From the NCBI GenBank assembly GCA_022843465.1, contig JALHNO010000007.1, positions 1 to 64,000 of the forward strand: DNA of 64,000 bases. Reading direction: 5' to 3'. Positions 18,960 through 29,150 of the stretch are shown here, in pieces (position 1 is the stretch's first letter; the number at the start of each line of letters is the position of its first letter). A program made the translations under genes and the position numbers. Under the pieces are notes generated by a model. It saw only the letters and a list, made by a program, of their open reading frames with translations. It ran no database searches and had not been told where the DNA came from. The DNA comes from Pseudomonadota bacterium (GTDB lineage: Bacteria; Pseudomonadota; Gammaproteobacteria; Xanthomonadales; Ahniellaceae).

Positions 18960-19136
18960 TCAACAGCAGCGGTTCTGTGACCTGCCGTCATAGCGGGCCT
19001 TTTGCCGCTCGAGAATGAACTCGGCGTGCGTGGGCAGGGGCAGCTCCGGATGATGGGTGCGGCGATGGGCGAGATAGCGCTCGTAATCGGGCACACCGAC
19101 CATCAGCCGCAGCATTTCGAGCAGGTGCCTGATCAT
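18960..19136 (-). CDS. ybdD: YbdD/YjiX-family small protein (DUF466), CstA partner
   Basis: A 58-residue protein starting at 19136, matching the short CstA-associated family: IRHLLEMLRLMVGVPDYERYLAHRR, then HPELPLPTHAEFILERQKARYDG and a C-terminal CC. The family usually follows cstA or btsT genes. Its ATG overlaps the cstA TGA by 4 nt (ATGA), indicating translational coupling. The longer open frame upstream lies inside cstA and is a shadow. Confidence 0.9.
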   Translation of the reverse strand: MIRHLLEMLRLMVGVPDYERYLAHRRTHHPELPLPTHAEFILERQKARYDGRSQNRCC

Positions 19137-21172
19137 GCCGGTTCCTCCTGCGCGGTGAATGTCACCATGCGCAACGAGCGCAGACCTACCCGCAGTCCCA
19201 GCACGGTGACCGCAACCAGGATGGTCATGAACAGCGCGCACAGCGATGCATTCACGTAGTCATTGAGCACAATCTGCTGCATCTGCGCCATCGACGTGGC
19301 TGGCGCCAGCAGCTCACCCTGGGCAATCGCCGCCTTGAACTTGTCGGCGTGGCTGAGGAAGCCAATGCGTACGTCAGCATGGAACAGCTTGTCCCAGCCG
19401 GCACTCAAGGTGCATACCAGCAGCCAGGTCAGCGGTGCCAGGCCCACCCAGACATAGCGCTCACGCTTCATCTTGACCAGCACCACGGTCACCAGCACCA
19501 GGGCAATCGCGGCGAGCATCTGATTGGCGATACCAAACAGGGGCCACAGACTGTTGATGCCTCCGAGCGGATCGGTGACGCCCTGGTAAAGAAAATAGCC
19601 CCAGCCGGCGACGCACAGACTGGTGGCAACCAGATTGCCGATCCACGAACGCGTGTTGCCAAGCGTGGGCGATACCTGTCCGAGAAAATCCTGGATCATG
19701 AAACGGCCGACACGGGTGCCCGCGTCCAATGTAGTCAGGATGAACAGGGCTTCGAACAGGATGGCGAAGTGGTACCAGAACGCCATCATCGCACCGCCGC
19801 CGAGAAAGCTCGAAAGGACCTGCGCCATCGCAACCGCGAGCGTTGGCGCACCACCGGTGCGTGACAGGATCGTGCCTTCACCGACATCGCGCGCGGTCTG
19901 GGTGAGCATCTCCGGTGTGATCAGGAATCCCCAGGATGAAATCGTGCTGGCCGCCTGTTCCACTGAAGTGCCGATCAAGGCAGGCGGACTGTTCATCGCG
20001 AAGTACAGCCCCGGCTCAAGCGCGGCCGCAGCAATCAGCGCCATCATCGCAACGAACGATTCGCAGAGCATGGCGCCATAGCCAATCGGCGCGATGTGGC
20101 GCTCGTTGGCCAGCATCTTGGGCGTGGTTCCGGAGCTGATCAGTGCATGAAATCCACTGACCGCACCACAGGCGATGGTGATGAACAGGAATGGGAAGAG
20201 TGATCCCGCAAACACCGGTCCCGAGCCATCGATGAAGCGCGTCAGCGCGGGCATCTTCAGCTCCGGCTGGGTCACGATGATGCCGATCGCCAACAGCAAA
20301 ACGGTACCAATTTTCAGAAAGGTGCTCAGATAATCGCGCGGCGCCAGCAGCAGCCACACTGGAACTACCGAGGCTGCGAAGCCATAGACGATCAGCGACC
20401 ACGCCAGGGTCGTCGCCTCCAGTGTGAACACACCAGCCCAGTAGGGATCGGCCGCAATCCGCCCGCCGTAGACAATCGACAGCATCAGCAGCACCAGCCC
20501 GATCAGGGTGCCCTCACCGATTCTGCCAGGCCGCAGAATGCGCATGTAGATCCCCATGAAGAGGGCGATCGGTATGGTCGCCGCTACCGTGAAGGTGCCC
20601 CAGGGGCTGTGCGCAAGCGCCTTCACCACCACCAGGCCGAGCACCGCCAGCAGCATCAGCATGATGGTCAGGATGCCGATCTGCGCCAGCACACCGACGC
20701 CGGCGCCGAGCTCGAGCCGGATCATGTCGCCCAGCGAGCGAGCGCCACGTCGCGCCGACAGGAACAGCACGGCCATGTCCTGCACGCAACCGCCCAGTAC
20801 GGCACCCACCAGCAGCCACAGCATGCCCGGCAGATAACCCATCTGCGCCGCCAGGACCGGACCGATCAGAGGTCCTGCGCCGGCGATCGCAGCGAAATGG
20901 TGGCCAAACAAGACGCCGCCATGGGTCGGCACAAAATCGAGACCATCCTCGCGACGATGCGCCGGGGTTACCCGCGCCGCATCCACCGCCAGAACCTTTT
21001 GCGCGACAAACTGCGCGTAGAATCGATAGCCGATCAAGTACACGCAGCTGGCCGCGGTCAGCACCCACAGGGCATTGATCGACTCGCCCCGATGCAAGGC
21101 CACGACTGCCAGTGCCAGCGCCGCCAGCATTGCCACGCCGATCCACATTACCGGTCCCATTACTGCGCGCAT
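19133..21172 (-). CDS. cstA: carbon starvation protein A (pyruvate/peptide transporter family)
   Basis: From the ATG at 21172 (GGGAGGGG upstream) the protein has 679 residues and about 16-18 membrane helices. Family motifs include HHFAAIAGAGPLIGPVLAAQ, QMGYLPGMLWLLVGAVLGG and CGAVSGFHALISSGTTPKM. CstA family members import pyruvate or peptides and are induced by carbon starvation. It heads a two-gene unit with ybdD. The in-frame extension to 21265 has no signal or binding site. Confidence 0.95.
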   Translation of the reverse strand: MRAVMGPVMWIGVAMLAALALAVVALHRGESINALWVLTAASCVYLIGYRFYAQFVAQKVLAVDAARVTPAHRREDGLDFVPTHGGVLFGHHFAAIAGAGPLIGPVLAAQMGYLPGMLWLLVGAVLGGCVQDMAVLFLSARRGARSLGDMIRLELGAGVGVLAQIGILTIMLMLLAVLGLVVVKALAHSPWGTFTVAATIPIALFMGIYMRILRPGRIGEGTLIGLVLLMLSIVYGGRIAADPYWAGVFTLEATTLAWSLIVYGFAASVVPVWLLLAPRDYLSTFLKIGTVLLLAIGIIVTQPELKMPALTRFIDGSGPVFAGSLFPFLFITIACGAVSGFHALISSGTTPKMLANERHIAPIGYGAMLCESFVAMMALIAAAALEPGLYFAMNSPPALIGTSVEQAASTISSWGFLITPEMLTQTARDVGEGTILSRTGGAPTLAVAMAQVLSSFLGGGAMMAFWYHFAILFEALFILTTLDAGTRVGRFMIQDFLGQVSPTLGNTRSWIGNLVATSLCVAGWGYFLYQGVTDPLGGINSLWPLFGIANQMLAAIALVLVTVVLVKMKRERYVWVGLAPLTWLLVCTLSAGWDKLFHADVRIGFLSHADKFKAAIAQGELLAPATSMAQMQQIVLNDYVNASLCALFMTILVAVTVLGLRVGLRSLRMVTFTAQEEPA

Positions 21173-21196
21173 ACGGCCCCTCCCAAAGGTCGCCGG

Positions 21197-21202
21197 ATTG
21201 TA
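21197..21202 (-). promoter_or_regulatory. possible -10 element of cstA
   Basis: On the minus strand this reads TACAAT, 25 nt upstream of the cstA ATG, within CCTACAATCC. The matching -35 is weak (TTCGCG about 17 nt upstream). It is a candidate only. Confidence 0.3.
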
Positions 21203-21893
21203 GGGACAATTGCGCAGATCGCGAACGTCGGCAGCGCAATCGGGCTGAGGGCTGCGAGCAAGCACTCGCCATCACACGGGTCAGGCGCGGACTCAAGCGC
21301 GGTCGCGCACAGCCAGCGTCAGCGCGCCAGACAGCGGCACCCAGTGACGAGCGTACGGGCTGCGATGGCAGGCCGTGGTTGGCGCGACGATGTGGATTGC
21401 CGGCTGACGCCACGGCATGGAGCGGCACACCGCCTTCGTGCGGCGTTCGTCCAGCGTCATGCAGTCGACCGGATTCCGCTGCATTTTTGAGTTGCAACCC
21501 AGAACCGCCTGCATCCGCGCAATGATCCCCGGCACCACTGATGCCGTCGGCGCCGGAGAATCTTCAGAACTCGCAGTCGCAGGCGTTGAACATTTGTTTT
21601 GAATCCGGCCTACCTACAATTCTTGACTTGACCTCGGCGCCGCGATCCGCTGTCGTGACAGTCAGCGATATTGCTGTCCACGGTGCCGTGCACCTGTTCG
21701 GGCGCAATGAGCCAGATCGTCCCCATGGCGAACAGGGCAGTCATTGCGCCAGCCCGTGCAGTCACCCTGTGACCCTCGTTGCGGTAGTCGGCAGGCGTCG
21801 TCTTCGCGTTCTTAACGGAGCATCGGAAAAACCGTGAAGTACTGGACTCGCCCAAGGCGAACTACAGCAGATCATCCCTGCGGGACTTGGGCC
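21203..21893. other. divergent intergenic region between cstA and the propeller kinase
   Basis: About 690 bases between divergent genes, expected to hold both promoters. No ORF looks coding. A partial match to the dispersed repeat (CCCCGGCACCACT at about 21527-21539) is too degraded to count. Confidence 0.4.
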
Positions 21894-24800
21894 ATGCTTT
21901 CACGGAGCACACTGGCCCTGGGCTTGGTGATACTGGCGACGCTCGGCTTCAGTACCTCGGCCACTGCACTCAATCCGGAGGCCGCATTCAGCGACTACGC
22001 CATCGATCGCTGGGGTATCGACGAGGGTCTTCCGCAGATTTCGATACTCAGCATCACGCAGGATCGCGAGGGATATCTCTGGGTCGGAACCCAGTCGGGT
22101 ATCGCCCGTTTCGACGGCACCCGCTTCGATGTATTTGATCGCCACAATTCGGCAGGCATCGATACCACCGACGCCTTTCACGGATTCAGCGACAGCCGCG
22201 GACGCCTGTGGTTCGGCACCGAACGCGGCGCGCTGAGGTTCGACAACCGCAGGTTTTCTGCACTCAAGATGGAAGCCGGGGCGAGCGCGATCAACGGCAT
22301 CGTCGAGATGCCCGACGGCGAGCTGCTGTTTGCGACAGTCAATGGGGTGATGCGCCATGAGGACGATGCCCTGGTTCCATCGCAGCACCATTCCGGGCCG
22401 AGTCACAGCCTGTTGCTCGCTTCCGAGACGCTTTGGATTGGTGGCGTTGGCGAGATCATTCGCTCAACCAGTTCAGGGACTACCCGACTGGCTCTTCCTC
22501 CGACTGCGGCGGACCAGCCGGTCAGGCATCTGGCGATGCGTAAAGGCAGTCTCTGGATGGCAACGCGAACGGGTCTCTACCGCCAGGTGGGCGATCATAT
22601 CGAGGAGGTCCTCTGGGACGTCGTCAATGGCATCCGGCAAGACAAACCGTACTCCTTCGCCATGGTCGAGAGCCTGTACACGGATCGCGATGGCGTGCTC
22701 TGGATCGGCACCGCGGGAAGCCTTTACCGTCTGCTGCCGAACGGTGCGCTGAACCAGGTCGGCGATACCGAGTTTGTCATCAATGCCTGGATTGCCAGCA
22801 TCTTCGAAGATCGCGAGGGCAATCTCTGGCTGGGCAGTCGCAGCAGCGGCCTGACGCGACTCTGGAATGGCTGGGCGAGAGTGCTGGGAGTGCGCCAGGG
22901 CCTGAGCGATCCGTTGATCTGGGCCATCACCCTCGACCCGCAGGGCCGGGTGGTCTTTGGCAGCAACTCCAATGTCATGCGCCTGGAAGACGATGTTCTG
23001 CAAGAACTGGTCTCTGCCGAGCAACTGCAGAAGCGTTCCCCTTACGAACTCAATTTCGATCACAGCGGGCGACTCTGGATCGGAACGCGCTCCGGAGTCG
23101 CATTGCTTGATCAAGGCAGGCTGGGGACGCCGTCGTCGCTGGAACCATTGAACGGAACCCAGATCAATGTCGTGCTGCCTACCGACGACGGCAGCGTCTG
23201 GCTAGGGACCCATCGCGGCCTGTACCGCTATGCCGACGACACCTTGCACACGGTGGATCCCGACACCGGCAGCACCGCCTCGCGCGTGCGCGCCATCCAC
23301 ATTCAGGCCAACGGCGACATCCTGCTCGGAACCGAGGGCGGCCTGCGCCGCGTGCGCAACGGCCAGGTCGACATCCCGCCCTGGGCCAAGCGCCTGGACG
23401 GGATCTTTGTTTCCTCCTTCACCGACCTGGGTGATGGATTGATCGGACTGACGACCCGCGACGCCGGGCTCGGTCTGCTGAAAGACGAGCATCTCAGAGT
23501 GCTGGATACCGATGAAGGACTGCCCTTGTCCAACGGCTGGGCTATGCGGATGGTTCAGGGGCAGATCTATGTCAGTTCGATCGATGGGGTCTGGCGGATC
23601 GCGAGGAACCGCCTGCCCGATCCGCGGAGCACCGAGCGGGTCAGCCTTATCACAGAGGCCGTGCTCGGACGCTTCAACGGCAGTCAGACCGTACATTGCT
23701 GCAATGGCGGAGCGCGCTCGCGCGTCCAGGAGCTTGGCGACAGCCTCTGGTTTCCGGCGATCCAGGGCGCAGTAGAACTCAAGACCGATTCGATCATGCC
23801 GCCTCCGGAGCCGCCTTCGGCCATCGTGCGCGGCCTGAAACAGGGCAAGCGCTGGTTCGAAAATGGCGAGCCGATCGTGATCGACCAGGGCCGCAGAGAC
23901 GTCGAAATCGAATTCACCGGGATCAGCTTTCGTGACCCCAAGAGTCTGAACTTCCGTTATCGGCTGGAGGGATTCGACAACGAATGGGTTGATGCCGGCG
24001 TACGCCGCTCAGCCTTCTATACCAATCTGCCGCCGGGCCTGTACCGCTTTCACGTGCAGGCGCGTCACGGTGAATCCATCACCAGCATCGAAGACGGTGT
24101 TCTGGATTTCGAACTGGTGCCGGCATGGTTCGAACGAACCGGTTTCCGCCGACTGGCTGTGGTACTGGCGGTACTGACCCTCATCGGCCTCCAGTTCTGG
24201 CTGACCCGACGCTACCGGCGTCGTGGCGAGCTACTGCAGGCGCTGGTAGATGAGCGAACCCGTGAACTCAGGCAGGCGATGGACGATGAACAAGCGGCCA
24301 ACAGCGCCCTGTTTGATGCCAACGAAACTCTACGCAATGAAGTGCAGATCAGACAGACCACCGAGTCTGCCCTGAAGCAGCGCAACGAACAGCTCGAAGC
24401 ATTGAACAGTCGCTTTGCCGAGGCGCAGAATCAATTGCTGCAATCGGAGAAAATGGCCTCGGTGGGTCAGCTGGCCGCAGGCGTGGCGCACGAAATCAAC
24501 AATCCGATCGCGTTCGTGCAATCGAATCTGGGCGCGCTCAGGAACTACCTGGATATCATCTTCCTCCAGCTGAATGACTACGAGGCACTGGAGCGGCAAA
24601 AGACCTTTGATGCCGACCCCCGAGCTGCTCTGGCTGCCGTCAGGGAGCGTGTCGATACCGGATTCGTGCGCAAGGACGTCTCGGAACTGATCCATGAGAC
24701 CGCCGAAGGCATCGTGCGCGTCGTCAAGATTGTCGCCGACCTCAAGGATTTTTCGCATGTCAACCAGGAAGAGTGGCAGCAAGCCGACCTGCATCGTGGC

Positions 24801-25250
24801 CTGGACAGCACACTCAACGTCGCCGCCCATGAACTCAAGTACCGTGCCGAGGTGATCAAGGAGTACGGCGAGATCCCGCTGCTCGACTGCATGCCCTTCC
24901 AGATCAATCAGGTGTTCATGAACCTGCTGGTCAATGCAGCCCAGGCCATGGACCAACGAGGAACCATCACGATCCGCACCGGCAGCGACGCCGAGCAGAT
25001 CTGGGTACAGATTGCCGATACCGGCAAGGGCATCAGGCCCGAACACCTGAATCGTGTATTCGAACCCTTCTTCACGACCAAACCGGTGGGCAAGGGAACC
25101 GGATTGGGACTGTCGGTTTCATACAGCATCATCAAGATGCACGGTGGCACCATCGATGTCGACAGCGTGCCTGGCAAGGGCACCATGTTCACCGTGCGGT
25201 TGCCAGTAAAGCGCGGTGTTCCATTGCGCGGCAGCGCGGGAACGGCCTGA
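21894..25250 (+). CDS. periplasmic-propeller sensor histidine kinase (Reg_prop/Y_Y_Y, HisKA)
   Basis: The ATG at 21894 starts a signal peptide (MLSRSTLALGLVILATLG...). The 1118-residue product has a long periplasmic region of Reg_prop blades with repeated GYLWVGTQSGIARFDG-, RLWFGTERGALRFD- and NLWLGSRSSGLTRL-type strands up to about 650. A Y_Y_Y domain follows (FTGISFRDPKSLNFRYRLEG...LPPGLYRFHVQAR), then one membrane helix near 755-775 and a coiled coil. The HisKA box is GVAHEINNPIAF with H866, and the ATPase domain has NLLVNAAQAM and DTGKGI...FEPFFTTK...GTGLGLS. It has no receiver domain, and no regulator gene is adjacent. The propeller architecture is shared with BT-type polysaccharide sensors, but the ligand is unknown. 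Confidence 0.92.
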   Translation: MLSRSTLALGLVILATLGFSTSATALNPEAAFSDYAIDRWGIDEGLPQISILSITQDREGYLWVGTQSGIARFDGTRFDVFDRHNSAGIDTTDAFHGFSDSRGRLWFGTERGALRFDNRRFSALKMEAGASAINGIVEMPDGELLFATVNGVMRHEDDALVPSQHHSGPSHSLLLASETLWIGGVGEIIRSTSSGTTRLALPPTAADQPVRHLAMRKGSLWMATRTGLYRQVGDHIEEVLWDVVNGIRQDKPYSFAMVESLYTDRDGVLWIGTAGSLYRLLPNGALNQVGDTEFVINAWIASIFEDREGNLWLGSRSSGLTRLWNGWARVLGVRQGLSDPLIWAITLDPQGRVVFGSNSNVMRLEDDVLQELVSAEQLQKRSPYELNFDHSGRLWIGTRSGVALLDQGRLGTPSSLEPLNGTQINVVLPTDDGSVWLGTHRGLYRYADDTLHTVDPDTGSTASRVRAIHIQANGDILLGTEGGLRRVRNGQVDIPPWAKRLDGIFVSSFTDLGDGLIGLTTRDAGLGLLKDEHLRVLDTDEGLPLSNGWAMRMVQGQIYVSSIDGVWRIARNRLPDPRSTERVSLITEAVLGRFNGSQTVHCCNGGARSRVQELGDSLWFPAIQGAVELKTDSIMPPPEPPSAIVRGLKQGKRWFENGEPIVIDQGRRDVEIEFTGISFRDPKSLNFRYRLEGFDNEWVDAGVRRSAFYTNLPPGLYRFHVQARHGESITSIEDGVLDFELVPAWFERTGFRRLAVVLAVLTLIGLQFWLTRRYRRRGELLQALVDERTRELRQAMDDEQAANSALFDANETLRNEVQIRQTTESALKQRNEQLEALNSRFAEAQNQLLQSEKMASVGQLAAGVAHEINNPIAFVQSNLGALRNYLDIIFLQLNDYEALERQKTFDADPRAALAAVRERVDTGFVRKDVSELIHETAEGIVRVVKIVADLKDFSHVNQEEWQQADLHRGLDSTLNVAAHELKYRAEVIKEYGEIPLLDCMPFQINQVFMNLLVNAAQAMDQRGTITIRTGSDAEQIWVQIADTGKGIRPEHLNRVFEPFFTTKPVGKGTGLGLSVSYSIIKMHGGTIDVDSVPGKGTMFTVRLPVKRGVPLRGSAGTA

Positions 25251-25334
25251 TCGGCGACGCGACAAGCCCCATGCGACTACGCCGCAAGCGGCACCGGCGC
25301 CCGATGCTGCGCGCTGATAGGCGGGCAGAGGGCG

Positions 25335-26372
25335 CTAGCGCAGCGGTTCGACCCGCTGGCCCTTCTCGATGGCTGCAGCCGCGATGGCAACCGCCACCGC
25401 GAGACTGTCCCCGGGCGCAGCATGGATGTCGGGGGTGAGGCCGGTTCCTTCCCAATCGGAGTGGGTGACCGGATTGACCATCCGGTACATTGAAAAGCGG
25501 CCTACAAAATACTGATTGATCGCCACCGCGCCCACCATGTGCGCGATGCCGTTGCTGCCCTGACCCACCGTTCTCGCCTTGCCGAAGCTCGTCAAGGTGT
25601 AGGTAAACAGTTCGGCTGCGCTCGCCGTGTTCGGGCCGGTCAGGATGATCACCGGGAAGTCACGCTTGAAGCGTGCAGCGCCCAGACCTCGGCGCACGTA
25701 GGCGTCATGCACCGACACCCCATTGCGGTCGAATATGCTCCAGAGCAGGGTCCGCTCGGAAAAAAAATAACTCAATAGATGGCGTACCAGTTCAGGCGAG
25801 CCGCCCTTGCACTCGGTCAGGTCCAGGATCAGCGCATCGGTAGCGCTGAGGAAACCCATGGCATGATCGGCCGTCGCGCGCGCCGCCTCATCCTGGAAGA
25901 ACTTGTTGAGTTTCAGGTAACCGATATTGCCTTGCAAAATCTCCAGCTTCTCAAAGGCATGGTTGAATCGGAAGCGGTCAACCGATTCAGTCAGGACATG
26001 GGTAGGGGCTTCATCGGCGACGGCAACGATGACACCCATATGTCCGTCTCCACTGAACTCTGCGAGGTCGGAGCCGATGCGGTCGGCGAATTGCTGCCGG
26101 GAAGATATCCAGTCGTATTCACCGGCGTCGAGCCGCTTGATCATCTCGACGCCAGCCCGACGCCCGGTACCTGGGTAGACATAGACATCGTTCAGCAGCC
26201 TGACCGTGCTGACCACGGATTGCCGAACCGCTTCGCGATCCATGCCGTCGCCGTCCTTGCTGGCAACGGTGCCGGTCGCTTCCGCCTGCACGAATCCGCC
26301 CATCAACAAGCTGGCCAGCAGCATCCTGGCACACAGATACGACACCCACCCTGCCCCGCTCTCGATACGCAT
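25335..26372 (-). CDS. exported S41-family peptidase
   Basis: From the ATG at 26372 the product is 345 residues with an N-terminal signal peptide (hydrophobic about 13-28, ending VQAEA). The core matches the C-terminal-processing/IRBP-like S41 fold: GNIGYLKLNKF, ALILDLTECKGGSPELV, then the nucleophile region GPNTASAAELFTYTL with the Ser of ASAAE, and GLTPDI near the C-terminus. There is no evident PDZ domain, as in the retinol-binding-protein-like S41 members. It likely acts in the periplasm. It converges on the propeller kinase gene, and the repeat cluster lies upstream. Confidence 0.85.
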   Translation of the reverse strand: MRIESGAGWVSYLCARMLLASLLMGGFVQAEATGTVASKDGDGMDREAVRQSVVSTVRLLNDVYVYPGTGRRAGVEMIKRLDAGEYDWISSRQQFADRIGSDLAEFSGDGHMGVIVAVADEAPTHVLTESVDRFRFNHAFEKLEILQGNIGYLKLNKFFQDEAARATADHAMGFLSATDALILDLTECKGGSPELVRHLLSYFFSERTLLWSIFDRNGVSVHDAYVRRGLGAARFKRDFPVIILTGPNTASAAELFTYTLTSFGKARTVGQGSNGIAHMVGAVAINQYFVGRFSMYRMVNPVTHSDWEGTGLTPDIHAAPGDSLAVAVAIAAAAIEKGQRVEPLR

Positions 26373-26491
26373 CGTGCTGCCGTCCTCATCCCTCGGAATT
26401 GCCACCGGCGCACATGCAACGGTCACCCGAGCACCTCACATCGGAGCCAGCACGCAGGAAATCAAGCACCACAACGCGAATCGGTGCCAGC

Positions 26492-26824
26492 AAAATGGTG
26501 CCAGGGACAATTTCCGGGCGCGACTTGACCGGTTCGGCGCCAGCAATCCTGGGCAACGTGGCCGCAATGCGCTCAGGCGGCGAATTTGCGCGGCGTTCTG
26601 CGACAGACCCGTGTCGATTCGGCAGGCGCGGCGGGCAATAGCCGAAGTTGCCGCAACTTCCCGTCTTACCGGAAATGGTGCCAGGGACAATTTCCATCGG
26701 CGACTCTCACAGGCACAGGCTCTGCCGGCGCCACCGCCCGCGTGACAAGTGTCCCTGGAACCGTTTATCGCAAGACGAAATTTGTCCCTGGCACCATTTC
26801 AGAAACTGTCCCTGGCACCATTTT
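26492..26824. repeat. ATGGTGCCAGGGACAATT repeat cluster (5 copies)
   Basis: Plus-oriented copies at 26492-26513 and 26673-26693 are followed by minus-oriented copies at 26747-26766 (degenerate), 26779-26799 and 26803-26824. It is the largest cluster in the window and fills the gap between the peptidase gene start and the end of the secreted-protein run. Again the plus copies precede the minus copies, so they can pair. Confidence 0.88.
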
Positions 26825-26865
26825 CCGGTTCGGCGGCTGCGGTGCGCGGTAGCAGGACGCCGGCT

Positions 26866-27180
26866 TCAAGGCAGCTCAAAGCCATCGGAAAACAGCGCAT
26901 CCTCTGGGATCGTCGCTGGTACCGCCCAGAATCCGCCGACCAGCTCATAGGGGCCGGCGGTCGCTGGATGCAAGGGGTCGGCATCGGCCTGGCCGATCGT
27001 GCCCTGGACGCGGTAGCTGCCGCCGGTGGCCGTGCCAGCACCCGCGTCGACGCTGAACCAGGAGACGGCGTAGTTGTTGCCGCCAAGCTCCTCGGCGACC
27101 ACGATGGACGAGACCGCCAGCATCACCGCGGCAAAGATCGAGCCGAACAGAGATCGAGAAAGTGGGATCACGCGATTCAT
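26866..27180 (-). CDS. small secreted protein with C-terminal GFE motif
   Basis: The ATG at 27180 overlaps the TGA of the upstream gene (ATGA). The 104-residue product has a signal peptide of about 27 residues (ending VVA), then a short beta-rich region (NNYAVSWFSVDAGAGTATGG, YRVQGTIGQADADP, YELVGGFWAV). It ends PEDALFSDGFELP. The GSYRVQGTIGQ...GGFW pattern occurs in many secreted proteins of unknown role. It is the last gene of the minus-strand secreted run. Confidence 0.8.
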   Translation of the reverse strand: MNRVIPLSRSLFGSIFAAVMLAVSSIVVAEELGGNNYAVSWFSVDAGAGTATGGSYRVQGTIGQADADPLHPATAGPYELVGGFWAVPATIPEDALFSDGFELP

Positions 27181-29150
27181 CGGCAATCCGGCGATTCGCA
27201 TTTGGTTGTGCGCATGTTGACATTGGTCGCCGACAGCACCGTGGTTGCGGCAAACGGAAAGCCCGTAGTGGCGAGCGCAATGTCCAGCGAGTTTTCGCTG
27301 CCGATCTGCCCGGCCCAGGGACTGCTGCCGAGGACGATCGCGGTGCCGCCGCCGGTGCAACTGGTGTTCTGACAGCGCAGCATCTTGTACTGCAATGTAC
27401 TCACGTCGTAGTACACCACCACCGGCAAATTGCCCTCGGCGACCGCCAGCGCACTGCTCCAGCCGACATTGCCGTCACTGGCGATGAGGCTGTCGTAGTT
27501 GCTGCCTGCGGGGCAACCGGGATTGAGGCAGTACAGCATCCGCAGATCGCCATTGGCGCCGTCGTAGTAGCTCAGCAGGATGCGTCCGTACTGATCGCCG
27601 CCGACGCCTGCGCCCTGGCCGGCAGGCCCGGCGGTCAGTGTCGCCACGGTTTCCACGCTGGTGACGGTGCCGCAACTGATTGTGCTGCACAGCGCCACGG
27701 CAATCGTGGGGGTGGCGGTGTCCTGATCGAAGATGATCTGCGGCTGGGTTCCTGCCATCACCAGGCCGGTGAAGGAACGCGCCCTGGTTGAGGACACGGT
27801 CACTGGCACCTGCAGGCCGCTGCAGTCGCTGCTACTGCAGCGCAGATAGTGCACTGAACCCATTGAAAAGTCCGCGCTGAAACGCGCGTAGCTCAAGGCT
27901 GGGCGGTCACCTGCCGTGATCACCAGATCGATGTACAGGCCAACCACATCGCTGGCGTGATCGGCTACCGTGGTCACGGTCGCCGATCCACTGCAATCGG
28001 CAGATGCACAGACCGCTACCTTCAGCGCCGAGTTGGCGATGTCGTAGTAGGCAATCACCGGACGGCCATCGCTGCGAAGGGCAATACGCGTCTCCCAACC
28101 GACATTGCCACCCGGGTCAACCACACGCTCGGCGCCAAACTCGCAGTACGAGGAATTGCAATCGAGCACTTTCAGCGCGCCGCTGCCGGCACCGCCCGGT
28201 GAGTGGAACACAATCAGCGGCCGGTTGTCGGCACGTACCGCGATGGAAAGATCGCCACCTCCATTGCCGGCAGTCGCCTGGGTACTGGTGAATGCGCGCC
28301 GCGGACTGCTTGCGCAGACCACGCTGCCATCGGCATTGACCGCGCTGATGGTGCTGCCGACACTGCAGCTGCCCGTGACACGGCGTTGCACTTCGCTGCT
28401 GTTGATCTGGTTGACACCGACACCGCCATCGGCGATGGCCAGCGTGCCGCTGTTGACGATGGTGCCGCCGCTCAAGCCAGTGCCGGCCGCGATGGCGGTA
28501 ACAGTGCCGCCGCTGTTGGCATCCGGTCCGCAGCTGACCGTGCCATCGGCATTGACACCGCGCAATACCTCGGCAGCGCTGCAATTGCCGACGATGCGCC
28601 GTTGCATGACATTCGGATCCACCGTGAGCGTGCCACTGCTGCTGATCGGGCCGCCGCTGAGACCAAACCCACTGGCGACATTGGTCACCGTTCCGACACC
28701 GACGTCATCGCTGCCATCGGCGAATCCTGCAGGCACGCCAGTCAGCCCGTTCCAGGGCACAGCACTGGCCACCTCGGCCCGCAGCGCTTCAGGTGCCGGC
28801 AACAGGGGCTGACGCGGCGCAAGCGCAGTATAGCCACCCGCGGATGCGCCAGCCCGTACGCGCAACTCCAGATATCGCGTCTCGCCCAGAAACCATCCGG
28901 CGCCAAAATCGGGCGCTACCGTGAACAGCCCATCGGCTACCGGCACATCATCGAATGGTGCGGCACAGACCAGCGCCGCGCTACCCGACGCATCGTCATA
29001 CAGACACAACTCGATATCGAACAAGCCATTGGCAGGCACGCCGGCATCGGTCAAGCGACCCTGATAGGAGATCGCCGTACCCAGGGGCGCCGCACACAAG
29101 GGGGCAATCCACGCCAATACGAGGAGGACACAGAATACGGAACGAAGCAT
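27177..29150 (-). CDS. secreted seven-bladed repeat protein with one CxxxxC per blade
   Basis: A 657-residue protein with a signal peptide of about 20 residues (ending LCA). Residues about 25-120 form a common surface-protein N-domain (ISYQGRLTDAGVPANGLFDIE). Two tail-fibre-like repeats follow (GFGLSGGPISSSGTLTV / GTGLSGGTIVNSGTLAI). Residues about 285-657 hold seven repeats of about 50 residues, each with a RPVIAYYD-type strand and ending in C-x4-C: CNSSYC, CASADC, CSSSDC, CSTISC, CLNPGC, CQNTSC, CESPDC. The last is one residue from the C-terminus. Seven blades suggest a closed beta-propeller with a disulfide per blade (inference). It has no GFE motif of its own but is coupled by ATGA to a gene that does. 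Confidence 0.85.
   Translation of the reverse strand: MLRSVFCVLLVLAWIAPLCAAPLGTAISYQGRLTDAGVPANGLFDIELCLYDDASGSAALVCAAPFDDVPVADGLFTVAPDFGAGWFLGETRYLELRVRAGASAGGYTALAPRQPLLPAPEALRAEVASAVPWNGLTGVPAGFADGSDDVGVGTVTNVASGFGLSGGPISSSGTLTVDPNVMQRRIVGNCSAAEVLRGVNADGTVSCGPDANSGGTVTAIAAGTGLSGGTIVNSGTLAIADGGVGVNQINSSEVQRRVTGSCSVGSTISAVNADGSVVCASSPRRAFTSTQATAGNGGGDLSIAVRADNRPLIVFHSPGGAGSGALKVLDCNSSYCEFGAERVVDPGGNVGWETRIALRSDGRPVIAYYDIANSALKVAVCASADCSGSATVTTVADHASDVVGLYIDLVITAGDRPALSYARFSADFSMGSVHYLRCSSSDCSGLQVPVTVSSTRARSFTGLVMAGTQPQIIFDQDTATPTIAVALCSTISCGTVTSVETVATLTAGPAGQGAGVGGDQYGRILLSYYDGANGDLRMLYCLNPGCPAGSNYDSLIASDGNVGWSSALAVAEGNLPVVVYYDVSTLQYKMLRCQNTSCTGGGTAIVLGSSPWAGQIGSENSLDIALATTGFPFAATTVLSATNVNMRTTKCESPDCR

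Noticed and set aside
21520-21545. Possible extra copy of the dispersed repeat (CCCCGGCACCACT)
   Set aside because: It matches only part of the element with several changes, too weak to call a copy.
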